Below, one piece after another: positions 10,029-20,879 of a stretch of 64,000 bases of DNA; the stretch's first letter is position 1; each line of letters starts with the position of its first letter. The notes beneath the pieces are model-generated. The model did not search any database and was not told the DNA's origin. It was given only the letters and a program-made list of their open reading frames with translations. Source of the DNA: Flavobacteriaceae bacterium (GTDB lineage Bacteria > Bacteroidota > Bacteroidia > Flavobacteriales > Flavobacteriaceae); NCBI GenBank assembly GCA_002719315.1, contig PBHD01000001.1:212292-276291 (forward strand), given 5' to 3'. The position numbers were made by a program, and so were the translations under genes.

Positions 10029-11049
10029 ATTATCAAATATTGGAATTGTAATTTTAAATTATAATGGAGAGAATTTTTTAAAAAAATTTCTTCCTGATAT
10101 ATTAAAATATAGTCCAAATTCTAAAATTTATATAATTGATAACTGTTCTGAAGATAATTCTATCGAATTAATTAAGAATAATTTTAAAAAAATTAACATA
10201 ATTCAATTAAAAAAAAACTACGGATACTCAAAAGGATATAATTTAGGTTTAAAAAATATAAAAGAAAAAATTTTATGTTTAATCAATAACGATGTTAAAG
10301 TAAGTAAAGGTTGGATTAATCCAATTCTCGCTTTTTTTAATAAAAACAAGAAAGCAGCAATTTTACAACCTCACATAATGAGTTATTTAAATAACAATAA
10401 ATTTGAATATGCAGGAGCAGCAGGAGGATTTATTGATAAATTAGGATATCCTTTTTGTAAAGGAAGAATTTTTAATTATTTAGAAGAAAACAAAAAACAA
10501 TATGACAAAAATTGTCAAATATTTTGGGCAAGCGGATCATGTTTTTTTATTAAAAATGATCTATTTAGAGAGTTAAATGGCTTTGATGATGATTTTTTTG
10601 CCCATCAAGAAGAAATTGATTTATGTTGGAGAACTAAAATAAGAGGAAATGAAATTTGGTCAATTTACAACTCTAAAGTTTATCATTTAGGAGGTGGAAC
10701 CATTAGTTATAATAGTTCACATAAAACTTTTTTAAATCATCGAAATAATATTTTAATGCTCATTAAAAATCTTCCTAATAATTTGTTTTTTAATGTGTTA
10801 TTTAAAAGATTTATTTTAGATTTTATCACATCTCTTTGGCATTTACTTAATTTTAGACCAAGACATTCATTCTCAATAATTAAGGCATACTGGCATTTAA
10901 TCTTCTTGTTTAATCGGTTCAAAAAAAAACGACACAAGTCTAATAATTACGATAAGTACTTTAAAATCAATAACTTGCCATATAATTACTTTGTTAAAGG
11001 GCTAAAAAAATTTACAGACTTGAAGGTGAATAATAATAATTTGTGTTAA
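10018..11049 (+). CDS. Glycosyltransferase family 2
   Basis: 'IVILNYNGENFLKKFLPDIL...YIIDNCSEDNSIELIK...INNDVKVSKGW' GT-A fold motifs. Confidence 0.9.
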   Translation: MIYKLSNIGIVILNYNGENFLKKFLPDILKYSPNSKIYIIDNCSEDNSIELIKNNFKKINIIQLKKNYGYSKGYNLGLKNIKEKILCLINNDVKVSKGWINPILAFFNKNKKAAILQPHIMSYLNNNKFEYAGAAGGFIDKLGYPFCKGRIFNYLEENKKQYDKNCQIFWASGSCFFIKNDLFRELNGFDDDFFAHQEEIDLCWRTKIRGNEIWSIYNSKVYHLGGGTISYNSSHKTFLNHRNNILMLIKNLPNNLFFNVLFKRFILDFITSLWHLLNFRPRHSFSIIKAYWHLIFLFNRFKKKRHKSNNYDKYFKINNLPYNYFVKGLKKFTDLKVNNNNLC

Positions 11050-11078
11050 TTTGTAAAAAAAATTTAAAAATCATAATA

Positions 11079-11927
11079 ATGAAAAAGGTACTAGCTCTGA
11101 TACTTACGGTTTTTTTAGCCTCTTGTGTATCACAAAAGAAATTTACAGAACTTGAACAACTTCAACAAAACACGAAAAGTTTATTAGACACAACAACCAT
11201 TAAAATGAATGCTTGTGAAGAAGAAAAAGAAGCAGCTTTAGCTTCTTTAGAAACATTAAAAGAGCAAAATAAATTCTTGAATGCAAATAACCAAGACTTA
11301 ATCAATAATATTGGAAATCTTACTACTCTTTCTCAAAAAGGAGCTGAAAATCTGGAAAGATCTTTAGAAAGTATGAAAGAAAAAGATTTAAGAATTGAAA
11401 AAATGCAAGATGCCGTTACCAAAAAAGATTCTGTTACTCTAGCTTTAGTAACAAGTCTTAAAGGTGTTCTTGGAAATATGAGTGATGATGACATAGAAAT
11501 AAATGTAGAAAAAGGTGTTGTTTATGTTTCAATTTCAGATAAATTACTCTTTAGAAGCGGAAGTTACACTGTTACTTCAAGAGCAAAGGCTGTATTAGGC
11601 AAAGTTGCAAAAGTTGTAAACGACAAACCTGAGATAGAATTTATGGTTGAAGGCCATACTGATAATGTTCCGATTAAAGCTGATGGAATTCTTGATAATT
11701 GGGATCTAAGTGTTAAAAGAGCTACAGCTGTAATTAGAATTTTACAAAACGACTTTGATGTCAGCCCTGAAAGAATGACTGCCTCTGGAAGAAGCTATTA
11801 TGTTCCTATTGCTGACAATGATACTGCTCGTAATAGAGCTAAAAACAGAAGGACAAGAATAGTTATTCTTCCAAAACTAGATCAATTTTACGACCTAATA
11901 GATCAAGGAATGAACTCTAGTAAATAA
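11079..11927 (+). CDS. OmpA-family lipoprotein
   Basis: Lipobox 'LILTVFLASC'; C-terminal OmpA domain 'FMVEGHTDNVPIK...NWDLSVKRATAVIRIL...RNRRTRIVI'. Internal ATG 11079 preferred. Confidence 0.92.
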   Translation: MKKVLALILTVFLASCVSQKKFTELEQLQQNTKSLLDTTTIKMNACEEEKEAALASLETLKEQNKFLNANNQDLINNIGNLTTLSQKGAENLERSLESMKEKDLRIEKMQDAVTKKDSVTLALVTSLKGVLGNMSDDDIEINVEKGVVYVSISDKLLFRSGSYTVTSRAKAVLGKVAKVVNDKPEIEFMVEGHTDNVPIKADGILDNWDLSVKRATAVIRILQNDFDVSPERMTASGRSYYVPIADNDTARNRAKNRRTRIVILPKLDQFYDLIDQGMNSSK

Positions 11928-11948
11928 TTTTAAAAAAGACTAATTGAT

Positions 11949-11979
11949 AAAACACGCTTATTTAAGCGTGTTTTTTTTT
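11949..11979 (+). terminator. Intrinsic terminator between convergent ompA-like and pcrA-like genes, potentially bidirectional
   Basis: Perfect inverted repeat aaaacacgctta / taagcgtgtttt with an A-tract on one side and a T-run on the other. Confidence 0.88.
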
Positions 11980-14266
11980 AACTAGTTTTTAATTTTGCAA
12001 ATCTTAATAATAATTTTTTAACACCAATGCCTTTAAAATCAATAGAAGCTATTTTATCTTTTCCTTTACCATCAATTCCTATTATGATTCCATATCCAAA
12101 TCTTTCATGAGAAACCTCTTGGTTAATTTTTAAAGAATTGTTTTTAATTGAAAAATCAGATATTTTACCAACATTATTTATTGTTTTTAATCTCTTATTA
12201 TTAGTTGTGTAAAAATTGCTTAGTGAATTTATTTTTTTTTCTTTTTTTCGAGTTCCTCCATAAGATGGAAAGAAAGTTTCTTCATTATTATTAAATTCTA
12301 AATATTCAGTATCCATTTCTTCAATGAATCTGCTAGCTTCGACATCTATAATTTTACCCCACCTATATCTTGACAAAGTATAAGATAAAAAGGCCTGCTT
12401 TTCAGCTCTTGTTAATGCTACATAAAATAATCTTCTTTCTTCTTCTAATTCACTTCTACTATTAAGACTTAGAGCTGAAGGAAAAAGATCTTCTTCCAAA
12501 CCAACAATAAAAACATAAGGAAATTCAAGTCCTTTTGACAAATGAATTGTCATAAGTGAAACTTCATCTTTTTCATAATTATTATTTATATCAAAATCAG
12601 TTACTAAAGAAATATCTTGAATAAAATTTGCAAGACTTGTATCAGCATCCGCTAATTCAACTTGACCCTCTATAAAATCTCTTATTCCATTTAACAATTC
12701 TTCAATGTTTTCAATTCTTGTTAAAGATTCTGGAGTAAAATCTTTTTTTAATTCTTGAATTATACCTGATTTTTTAAAAACTAAGTCACATATTTCAAAT
12801 GCATTTAATTTTTGATTTTCAATTCTAAACATTTCAATTAAAAAATAAAATTTTGATAATCTCTCTAAAACGCCTTTATTAAATATATTTTTTATTTTAT
12901 TTGAATCGCTAATTGATTCATATATACTAATATTATTCTCATTAGAGTAAAAAATAAGTTTATCCAAGGTCGATTGACCTATTCCTCTTGCAGGATAATT
13001 AATAATTCTTTTTAAACTTTCTTCATCCTTTGGATTAATTATCAATCTCAAATAAGCCAAAACATCCTTAATTTCTTTTCTTTTATAAAAGGAAAGGCCT
13101 CCATAAATTCTATAAGGAATTGATTTTTTTCTTAATGAATCTTCAATTGCCCTTGATTGAGCATTTGTTCTATAAAGAATTGCAAAATCTTTATTCTTTA
13201 AAAGATTTTTAGTTTTAATCTCTTCAATTTTTGAGGCAACATATCTACCCTCCTCTGCATCTGAATGCATTTTACTAACTAAAATTTTTTCTCCATTATC
13301 ATTATGAGTCCAAACAGATTTTTCAATTTTAGATAGATTATGCTTTATTACAGAATTAGCAAGATTGACAATGTTTTTAGTTGATCTATAATTTTGTTCT
13401 AATCTATATAGATTTACATCTTCATAATCTTTTTGAAAATTTAATATATTATTAATATTTGCACCTCTAAAAGAATAAATGCTTTGAGAATCATCCCCAA
13501 CAACACAAATGTTTTGATATCTATCTGATAAAGCCTTAACAATAAGATATTGAGAATGATTAGTATCTTGATACTCATCAACTAAAATGTATTTAAATCT
13601 TTCCTGATATTTGGCTAGAACATCTGGGAATTTGTTCAATAGCTCATTAGTTTTAAGTAATAAATCATCAAAATCCATTACACCTGCCTTAAATGTTCTC
13701 TCAACATATTCCTTATATATTTCACCGATTTTAGGTCTTTTAGACATTAAATCTGCTTCCATAAGCTCAGGGTTATTGAAATAAGCATTAACAGTTATCA
13801 AATTGTTTTTAAATGTAGAAATACGACTTCTAATTTGTTTATACTTATATAAATCTTTATCAAAGTTTTTTTCTTTAATTATTGAGGAAATTAGTCTTTC
13901 CGAATCCTGGGTATCATATATAGTAAAATTCGAAGGATATCCAAGTTTATTTGACTCTGCTCTTAAAATTCTTGCAAAAACAGAATGAAAGGTCCCCATC
14001 CATAAATTCATTGCTTCACTCTGACCAACAACTTTTGAAATCCTATCTTTCATTTCTCTAGCAGCTTTATTAGTAAAAGTCAATGCCAAAATTGAAAAAG
14101 GATCAATACCTTGATCCATTAAATATGCGATTCTATATGTTAAAACTCTAGTTTTTCCTGATCCTGCACCAGCAATAACAATTAAGGGACCCTCTTTTTG
14201 AATTACAGGAGCTTTTTGAGCTTCATTTAAATCTGAAAGATATTCTTTGTCCTCTTTGATTTGCAT
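11978..14266 (-). CDS. UvrD/PcrA-type superfamily 1 DNA helicase
   Basis: 'LNEAQKAPV', 'VIAGAGSGKTRVLTYRIAYL', 'LVDEYQDTNHSQY', 'VGDDSQSIYSFRGA', 'LMTIHLSKGLEFPYVFIVGLEE'. Confidence 0.96.
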   Translation of the reverse strand: MQIKEDKEYLSDLNEAQKAPVIQKEGPLIVIAGAGSGKTRVLTYRIAYLMDQGIDPFSILALTFTNKAAREMKDRISKVVGQSEAMNLWMGTFHSVFARILRAESNKLGYPSNFTIYDTQDSERLISSIIKEKNFDKDLYKYKQIRSRISTFKNNLITVNAYFNNPELMEADLMSKRPKIGEIYKEYVERTFKAGVMDFDDLLLKTNELLNKFPDVLAKYQERFKYILVDEYQDTNHSQYLIVKALSDRYQNICVVGDDSQSIYSFRGANINNILNFQKDYEDVNLYRLEQNYRSTKNIVNLANSVIKHNLSKIEKSVWTHNDNGEKILVSKMHSDAEEGRYVASKIEEIKTKNLLKNKDFAILYRTNAQSRAIEDSLRKKSIPYRIYGGLSFYKRKEIKDVLAYLRLIINPKDEESLKRIINYPARGIGQSTLDKLIFYSNENNISIYESISDSNKIKNIFNKGVLERLSKFYFLIEMFRIENQKLNAFEICDLVFKKSGIIQELKKDFTPESLTRIENIEELLNGIRDFIEGQVELADADTSLANFIQDISLVTDFDINNNYEKDEVSLMTIHLSKGLEFPYVFIVGLEEDLFPSALSLNSRSELEEERRLFYVALTRAEKQAFLSYTLSRYRWGKIIDVEASRFIEEMDTEYLEFNNNEETFFPSYGGTRKKEKKINSLSNFYTTNNKRLKTINNVGKISDFSIKNNSLKINQEVSHERFGYGIIIGIDGKGKDKIASIDFKGIGVKKLLLRFAKLKTS

Positions 14267-14369
14267 ATATTATAAATTTAATTAATTATTGATTTTCCAA
14301 CCCTGATTAAAAAAATAAATTATAAACATATATATTTAACTTTATATCAAAATGAATTAATTTGCACAA

Positions 14370-15650
14370 ATGAAACTCATAAAAATTATATTCTTATTAA
14401 TTTTATTAAGCTTTAACTATACTATTACAGGACAATATGAAAAAGAAATATTTAATAAAATTGAAAATAAAGTAATTAAATGGAGACACCATATTCATCA
14501 AAACCCAGAACTTTCTAACAGAGAATTTGAAACGGCAAAATTTGTTTCCAAACATTTAAAATCACTTGGTATAAAAGTAACTGAAAACGTTGCTCATACT
14601 GGAGTAGTAGGAATTTTAAAAGGTACATCTCCAGGAAAAGTTTTAGCATTAAGAGCAGATATGGATGCTCTTCCAGTAACAGAAAGAAATAATTTACCAT
14701 ATAAGTCAACTAAAACAACATTATATAATGATCAAAAAACTGGAATTATGCATGCTTGTGGTCATGATACCCATGTTGCAATATTAATGGGAGTAGCAGA
14801 ATTGTTATCAAAAAATAATGATTTTCCAGGTACAATTAAATTTATTTTTCAACCTGCTGAAGAAGGTCCTCCTCCTGGAGAAGAGGGAGGTGCAAAATTA
14901 ATGATAAAAGAAGGTGTTTTAGAAAATCCAAAAGTTGATGCAATCTTTGGGCTACATATAAATTCTGGCACCCATGTTGGAAAAATAAAGTATAAACCTG
15001 GAGGAATGATGGCTTCATCTCAAAGGTTTGTAATTAAAGTTAAAGGTAAACAAGCACATGGTTCCAGACCATGGCAAAGTGTTGATCCTATAACAATTTC
15101 AGCCCAAATAATTAACAGTTTGCAAACTTTAGTAAGTAGAGAATCTGAACTAACCAAAGAAGCTGTTGTAATAAGTGTTGGTTCAATCCACTCTGGAATA
15201 AGATTTAATATAATTCCTGAAGAATTGGAAATGATTGGAACTATTAGAACATTAGACAAAGAAATGAAAGAATATATAAGAAACAGAATTAAAAATATGG
15301 TGCCAAATATAGCTAATGCTTATAGAGCCTCTGCCAGTGTTGAAATAGTTGATGGTGCAGATATTACTTATAATGATCCAATGTTAACTAAAAAAATGAT
15401 TCCTTCATTAGAAAAAGTTGTTGGAGAAGAAAATGTTATAGAAATTTCTGCTGTTACTGGAGCCGAAGATTTTTCATATTTTCAATCTAAAATTCCTGGA
15501 TTTTATTTCTTTTTAGGAGGGACACCATTAGATATTAATGAAAATATGGCGCCTTCCCACCACACACCAGATTTTTTTGTTGATGACAAAGCCCTAATAA
15601 TTGGAGTTAAAGCTTTAACACAATTGTCAATTGACTATTTATCAAATTAA
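14370..15650 (+). CDS. M20-family amidohydrolase / N-acyl-L-amino acid amidohydrolase, secreted
   Basis: 'WRHHIHQNPELSNREFETAKFV', 'LALRADMDALPV', 'MHACGHDTHVAILMG', 'FQPAEEG', 'TGAEDFSYF'. Confidence 0.95.
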   Translation: MKLIKIIFLLILLSFNYTITGQYEKEIFNKIENKVIKWRHHIHQNPELSNREFETAKFVSKHLKSLGIKVTENVAHTGVVGILKGTSPGKVLALRADMDALPVTERNNLPYKSTKTTLYNDQKTGIMHACGHDTHVAILMGVAELLSKNNDFPGTIKFIFQPAEEGPPPGEEGGAKLMIKEGVLENPKVDAIFGLHINSGTHVGKIKYKPGGMMASSQRFVIKVKGKQAHGSRPWQSVDPITISAQIINSLQTLVSRESELTKEAVVISVGSIHSGIRFNIIPEELEMIGTIRTLDKEMKEYIRNRIKNMVPNIANAYRASASVEIVDGADITYNDPMLTKKMIPSLEKVVGEENVIEISAVTGAEDFSYFQSKIPGFYFFLGGTPLDINENMAPSHHTPDFFVDDKALIIGVKALTQLSIDYLSN

Positions 15651-15655
15651 GTTCA

Positions 15656-17755
15656 ATGGATCAACTCCAGACTTCAATTGAATACGTTAAAGGTGTTGGT
15701 CCAAATAGGGCAAAATTATTAAAAGAAGAATTAAATATTTTAACTTATAGAGATCTTTTAACTTTTTTTCCTTTCAGATATATAGATAGAAGTAAATTTT
15801 ATAAAATATCTGAAATACCAAAAAACAATATTGAAATTCAAATAATAGGTCAAATAATTGATATTAAAATTATTGATCAAAGAAAAGGGAAAAGAATGGT
15901 TGCTATACTAAAAGATTTTTCAGGAGAAATTGATCTTGTTTGGTTTAAAGGTTATAAATGGATTAAACAAAGTCTTATTAAATACAAAAACTATGTCATA
16001 TTTGGAAAAATAAATTGGTTTAAAGGCAGAGCCTCAATCCCACACCCTGAAATACAAACAGAAGAAGATTTTAAAAAAAAAATAGGGAATAAACTTCATC
16101 CTATTTATCCTTCTACTGAAAAACTTACTAATTCTGGATTTACTCAAAGGACTATTAAAAATATAGTTTTTGAATTATTAAAAATAAACAGTTCTAAAAT
16201 AAAAGAAAACTTACCAAAAAATTTAATTAATAAATTAAAATTAATATCTAATTCAGAGGCAATAAAACAAATTCATTTTCCAGAAAACAATTCAATATTA
16301 GCTAAAGCTCAATTTAGATTGAAATTTGAAGAACTTTTTATTCTTCAAATGAAGATGTTAATTAAAAATATTGAAAGAAAGGAAAAAATTAAAGGATTTA
16401 AGTTTCAAAAAATAGGAAAATCATTTAATTCCTTTTACAAGGAACATCTTCCTTTTAGCCTGACATCATCACAAAAAAAGGTTATGAAAGAGATAAGACA
16501 AGATTTATCAAAAGGAATTCAAATGAATCGTCTTCTTCAAGGTGATGTTGGTTCAGGCAAAACTATTATAGCTGTTTTATCTTCTTTAATTGCTATTGAT
16601 AATGATTTTCAGTCAACCATTGTTGCGCCAACTGAAATTTTAGCTCAGCAACATTATAATTCATTTAAGTCATTATTAATAAAGACAAGTATTAATTGTT
16701 ACTTACTTACAGGCAGTTCTACAAAAAAAGAAAGAATTGAAATAAAAAATAACCTAAAAAACGGCACACTAAATATTTTGATTGGAACTCATGCTGTTCT
16801 TGAAAGTAATGTTGAGTTTAAAAATCTAGGTCTCGCTATAATTGATGAACAACACAGATTTGGTGTAGCTCAAAGATCTAAGTTATGGTTAAAAAATAAT
16901 CTTCCTCCTCATATTTTAGTCATGACCGCTACTCCAATTCCAAGAACATTAGCAATGAGTATTTATGGTGACCTTGACATATCCATTATAAATGAACTTC
17001 CTCCTGGAAGAATACCTGTTAAAACTTTCCACAGATATGAAAATAAACGACTACAAGTTTTTAAATTTATTAAAAATCAAATAGATAAAAACGAACAAGT
17101 TTATATTGTTTACCCACTTATAGAAGAATCCTCAAAATTAGACTATAAAGATCTAATGGATGGATACGAAAGTATTTCTAGATATTTTTCAAAACCCAAA
17201 TATCAAATTAGTATTGTTCATGGAAAAATGAATGCTGAAGAAAAAAAAATTGAAATGGATAGATTCGTAAAGAATCAAACTCAAATAATGGTTGCAACAA
17301 CTGTTATAGAGGTCGGAGTTGATGTCCCAAATGCTTCACTAATTTTAATTGAAAGTGCTGAAAGATTTGGATTATCTCAACTTCATCAACTAAGAGGAAG
17401 AGTTGGAAGAGGAAAAAAACAAAGCTATTGTATTTTAATGAGTTCAAATAAATTATCTGAGAATGGAAAGGTAAGGTTAAAAACAATGGTGGATACAAAC
17501 AATGGTTTTAATATAGCAGAGGTTGATTTAAATCTTAGAGGTCCTGGAGATTTATTAGGAACACAACAAAGTGGAATTATTAAATTAAAAATTTCTGACC
17601 TAGTAAAAGACTCAGAGTTAATCCTATTAGCAAGAAATGAAGCTATTAAAATATTAAAAAATGATCCTAGCCTTTCAAGTAAAGAAAATTTGGTATTAAA
17701 TAGAACTATTTCAAAATTGGAACTAGATAAAAGTTTTTGGAATCTTGTAAGCTAA
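15656..17755 (+). CDS. recG: ATP-dependent DNA helicase RecG
   Basis: N-terminal wedge 'YVKGVGPNRAKLL', 'LLQGDVGSGKTIIA', 'IIDEQHRFGVAQR', 'MTATPIPRTLAMSIYGDLDISII', 'LRGRVGRG'. Confidence 0.97.
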   Translation: MDQLQTSIEYVKGVGPNRAKLLKEELNILTYRDLLTFFPFRYIDRSKFYKISEIPKNNIEIQIIGQIIDIKIIDQRKGKRMVAILKDFSGEIDLVWFKGYKWIKQSLIKYKNYVIFGKINWFKGRASIPHPEIQTEEDFKKKIGNKLHPIYPSTEKLTNSGFTQRTIKNIVFELLKINSSKIKENLPKNLINKLKLISNSEAIKQIHFPENNSILAKAQFRLKFEELFILQMKMLIKNIERKEKIKGFKFQKIGKSFNSFYKEHLPFSLTSSQKKVMKEIRQDLSKGIQMNRLLQGDVGSGKTIIAVLSSLIAIDNDFQSTIVAPTEILAQQHYNSFKSLLIKTSINCYLLTGSSTKKERIEIKNNLKNGTLNILIGTHAVLESNVEFKNLGLAIIDEQHRFGVAQRSKLWLKNNLPPHILVMTATPIPRTLAMSIYGDLDISIINELPPGRIPVKTFHRYENKRLQVFKFIKNQIDKNEQVYIVYPLIEESSKLDYKDLMDGYESISRYFSKPKYQISIVHGKMNAEEKKIEMDRFVKNQTQIMVATTVIEVGVDVPNASLILIESAERFGLSQLHQLRGRVGRGKKQSYCILMSSNKLSENGKVRLKTMVDTNNGFNIAEVDLNLRGPGDLLGTQQSGIIKLKISDLVKDSELILLARNEAIKILKNDPSLSSKENLVLNRTISKLELDKSFWNLVS

Positions 17756-17765
17756 TATAGATTAG

Positions 17766-17773
17766 TATATTTG
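17766..17773 (+). promoter_or_regulatory. Putative -7 element TATATTTG upstream of pheT
   Basis: TAnnTTTG match in the recG-pheT gap, 17 nt before the TTG start. Confidence 0.4.
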
Positions 17774-17790
17774 TTGAAAATTTTAGACTC

Positions 17791-20199
17791 TTGAAAGTAT
17801 CTTATAACTGGTTAAAAGATTTTATAGATTTCGATGTTTCTCCTAATCACTTATCAGAGATTTTAACTAATCTAGGCCTAGAAGTTGAAAAAACAAAGAA
17901 AATTGAATCTATAAAAGGAGGTCTTGAGGGGATTTTTGTTGGTCACGTAATCGAATGCTATAAACATCCCAATGCTGATCGATTAAAGTTAACAAAAGTT
18001 AAAATAGATAAAGACAATATTTTACAAATAATTTGTGGCGCTCCAAATGTTTCTTCCAATCAAAAAGTTGCAGTTGCAACCGTTGGCACAATTTTATATG
18101 ATCAATATGGGAAAGAGTTTAAAATAACCAAGAGCAAAATAAGAGGAGAATTAAGTATGGGTATGATATGCTCTGAAAAAGAATTAGGAATAAGTGATAA
18201 CCATGATGGCATATTTGTTTTAAAAAGTTCAATTAAAGCTGGAACACCATTAAAAGAAATAATAAAATCTGAAACTGACCATGTTTTTGATATTGGATTA
18301 ACTCCAAATAGGTCAGATGCAATGAGTCATATGGGTATAGCAAGAGATTTAAAAGCTGTATTTAACTTTAAGAATATAAATTATAAGAACAAAAAATATG
18401 ACGTAAATGCATTTAAAATTGATAGTAATTCTAATAATATTCCTGTCGAAATATTAAATCCAAAAAAATGTTATAATTATCATGGTTTAACTATTAGCAA
18501 TGTAATTGTAGAGGAATCACCTGAGTGGTTAAAAAACAGATTAACTTCCATCGATATAACTCCAAAAAACAATATTGTCGATATTACAAATTATGTTTTA
18601 CATCATTTAGGACAACCTCTTCACGCATTTAACGCTGACATAATCAAAAACAAAATTGTTGTTAAGGAATGTGATTCAAAAACAAAATTTAAAACTTTAG
18701 ATGGTGTTGAAAGGCTTTTAGACAAAGAAGATTTAATGATTTGTGATGATGAAAAACCATTATGTATTGCTGGAGTATTTGGAGGAGAAAATTCTGGAAT
18801 CAATAATAATACAACTAATATTTTTTTAGAAAGTGCTTGTTTTGAACCTAAAACAATTAGAAAAACTGCTAAAAGACATTTCCTTAGTACAGATGCTTCA
18901 TATAGATTTGAAAGAGGTGTAGATCCAGAATTGACTCTTTTTACATTGAAGTTTGCAGCTTCTCTTATAAAATCAATATGTGGTGGAAAAATTTCCAGTG
19001 AAATTCAATCTTTTTCTAATCATCCAAAAGAAAAAGAAATAGTTGATTTGAAGTTAAGAAGTATTGACTCTTTAATTGGTGAAAAAATCTCATTAAAATT
19101 TATTATTTCTATTTTAGAGTCTTTAGAAATTAAAATAGTTAAAGAATCAAAAGAAAACCTTTTATTAAAAATTCCATATTACAGAGTTGATGTTACAAGA
19201 CCTGCAGATGTTATTGAAGAAATTCTTAGGATATATGGTTATAATAATTTAAAATCTTCAAATTTAAAACACCAATTTAAACCTAAATTTGATTTATTTG
19301 AACCAGCAAAAGTTGAAAAGTCAATTTCAAATTTTTTGATTTCCAATGGATTCAATGAAGTATTGAACAATTCTTTAACATCCTCTAAAAAAACAAAAGA
19401 TAAATTAAATGATTCCATAACTATTTTAAACCCTCTTAGTAGTGAAACTTCTTCTCTAAGACAGTCAATGATAAATTCAATTTTAGGATCCATTTCATAT
19501 AACATAAACAGGCAAAACAGAGATTTAAAATTATTTGAGTTTGGAAACGTATATTTTAAAAAAGAAAAATATATTGAAACACAAAAATTATGTATTTCTT
19601 TATTTGGAAATATTTTTGATGAAAATTGGAATGTAACTTTTTCAGTGTCAAAATTTTACTATCTAAAAGGTGTTATATCAAATATTTTAGATTTACTTAA
19701 AATTTATAATTATAATGTTGAATATTTTAAAAATAGTTTTTTTTTAGAAGGAGTCTTCTATAAAACAAAGGGGTTAAAATTAATTGAAATGGGATTATTA
19801 GATAACAAACTTCTTAATAACTATGATATAAAAGGGTCAGTATACGTTGCTGAATTTGATTGGAATAATATTTTAAAACTTGCATATAAACAACCAATTA
19901 AATATAAAAATCTTTCAAAGCATCCATCTTCAAGAAGAGATTTTTCTCTTTTAATAAATGATTCAGTCAACTTTAATTCAATAAAAAAAATTGCGTTCAA
20001 AACTGATAACAGCATATTAAAAAATGTAAGTTTATTTGACTATTACAAAGGCAAAGAGATTCCTTCTGGAAAAAAGTCTTATGGAGTTAGCTTTAGTTTT
20101 CAGGATGAAAAAAGAACATTAACTGATAAAGAAATTGATTTTATAATGGATAAACTTTTTGTAAATTTGCAAAAAGAATTAAAAGCTGAATTAAGATAA
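17791..20199 (+). CDS. pheT: Phenylalanyl-tRNA synthetase beta subunit (TTG start)
   Basis: 'MKVSYNWLKDFIDF', tRNA-binding domain 'VGHVIECYKHPNADRLKLTKVKI', 'FDIGLTPNRSDAMSHMGIARDL', C-terminal anticodon-binding domain. Confidence 0.97.
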   Translation: MKVSYNWLKDFIDFDVSPNHLSEILTNLGLEVEKTKKIESIKGGLEGIFVGHVIECYKHPNADRLKLTKVKIDKDNILQIICGAPNVSSNQKVAVATVGTILYDQYGKEFKITKSKIRGELSMGMICSEKELGISDNHDGIFVLKSSIKAGTPLKEIIKSETDHVFDIGLTPNRSDAMSHMGIARDLKAVFNFKNINYKNKKYDVNAFKIDSNSNNIPVEILNPKKCYNYHGLTISNVIVEESPEWLKNRLTSIDITPKNNIVDITNYVLHHLGQPLHAFNADIIKNKIVVKECDSKTKFKTLDGVERLLDKEDLMICDDEKPLCIAGVFGGENSGINNNTTNIFLESACFEPKTIRKTAKRHFLSTDASYRFERGVDPELTLFTLKFAASLIKSICGGKISSEIQSFSNHPKEKEIVDLKLRSIDSLIGEKISLKFIISILESLEIKIVKESKENLLLKIPYYRVDVTRPADVIEEILRIYGYNNLKSSNLKHQFKPKFDLFEPAKVEKSISNFLISNGFNEVLNNSLTSSKKTKDKLNDSITILNPLSSETSSLRQSMINSILGSISYNINRQNRDLKLFEFGNVYFKKEKYIETQKLCISLFGNIFDENWNVTFSVSKFYYLKGVISNILDLLKIYNYNVEYFKNSFFLEGVFYKTKGLKLIEMGLLDNKLLNNYDIKGSVYVAEFDWNNILKLAYKQPIKYKNLSKHPSSRRDFSLLINDSVNFNSIKKIAFKTDNSILKNVSLFDYYKGKEIPSGKKSYGVSFSFQDEKRTLTDKEIDFIMDKLFVNLQKELKAELR

Positions 20200-20874
20200 A
20201 TGAAAAACTATAACATTCTAAAAAAAACAAATATTCAAAAAGTCTTAGAAAAAGAAAAAAAATCCAACTTTGACTTTACTCTTAAAGAATTACTTAAAGA
20301 GTTTAAAATTAAAAGAAAAAATAATTTTAATATTAAACTCTTAGACAGGAACAGGATATACCATATAAATCAAATTAAAAAAGTCTGTATAGACTATAGA
20401 TTAAGATTTTTAGATATTAAATACTTTAAAAATAAAATACCTATTGAAGCGTCAAGTCAAATCAAATTATTAGAAGAAGTTCATAATAATTCAATTTCTG
20501 ATTACAAAATAATGGCTCCTTCAAAGTTATTTAGATTAATAAGAAAAGATGATCCATTACTTTTTGCTCCATTAGGTAACGGATACTTTTATCTTATTCA
20601 CAAATGGGGAAATGACTTGAACCCAATAAGAAAAATTTTAATGTGGCCATTAAAAAACATTAAAAATCTATTTATTACAATTTTTTCTCTGACTCTTATT
20701 TTAACTTTAATTACCCCACAAAACCTATTTACCAAAAACCCCTCTTTATCATCATTCTGGTTACTTTATTTTTTTAATTTAAAAGCTGTAATGTTTGTTT
20801 TCTTTTTTTATGGTATTTCAATGGGCAAAAATTTTAGCAAATTTATTTGGAATAGTAAGTATAACAAAAGTTAA
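20200..20874 (+). CDS. Conserved hypothetical protein with two C-terminal transmembrane segments
   Basis: ATG directly abuts the pheT stop; hydrophobic stretches 'NLFITIFSLTLILTLI' and 'FWLLYFFNLKAVMFVFFFYGISM'. Confidence 0.7.
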   Translation: MKNYNILKKTNIQKVLEKEKKSNFDFTLKELLKEFKIKRKNNFNIKLLDRNRIYHINQIKKVCIDYRLRFLDIKYFKNKIPIEASSQIKLLEEVHNNSISDYKIMAPSKLFRLIRKDDPLLFAPLGNGYFYLIHKWGNDLNPIRKILMWPLKNIKNLFITIFSLTLILTLITPQNLFTKNPSLSSFWLLYFFNLKAVMFVFFFYGISMGKNFSKFIWNSKYNKS

Positions 20875-20879
20875 ATTTA

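Noticed and set aside
13803-13988. Plus-strand ORFs antisense to minus genes (also 24505-24699, 27349-27564, 28266-28460, 41274-41519, 41593-41802, 49585-49785, 51335-51592, 53015-53377, 57973-58179, 62388-62573)
   Set aside because: Overlap conserved coding sequence on the other strand; no start context or domain support.
11978-17755. Helicase/nuclease-rich defence island
   Set aside because: The helicases are canonical housekeeping PcrA/UvrD and RecG separated by metabolic genes; no defence-specific domains.
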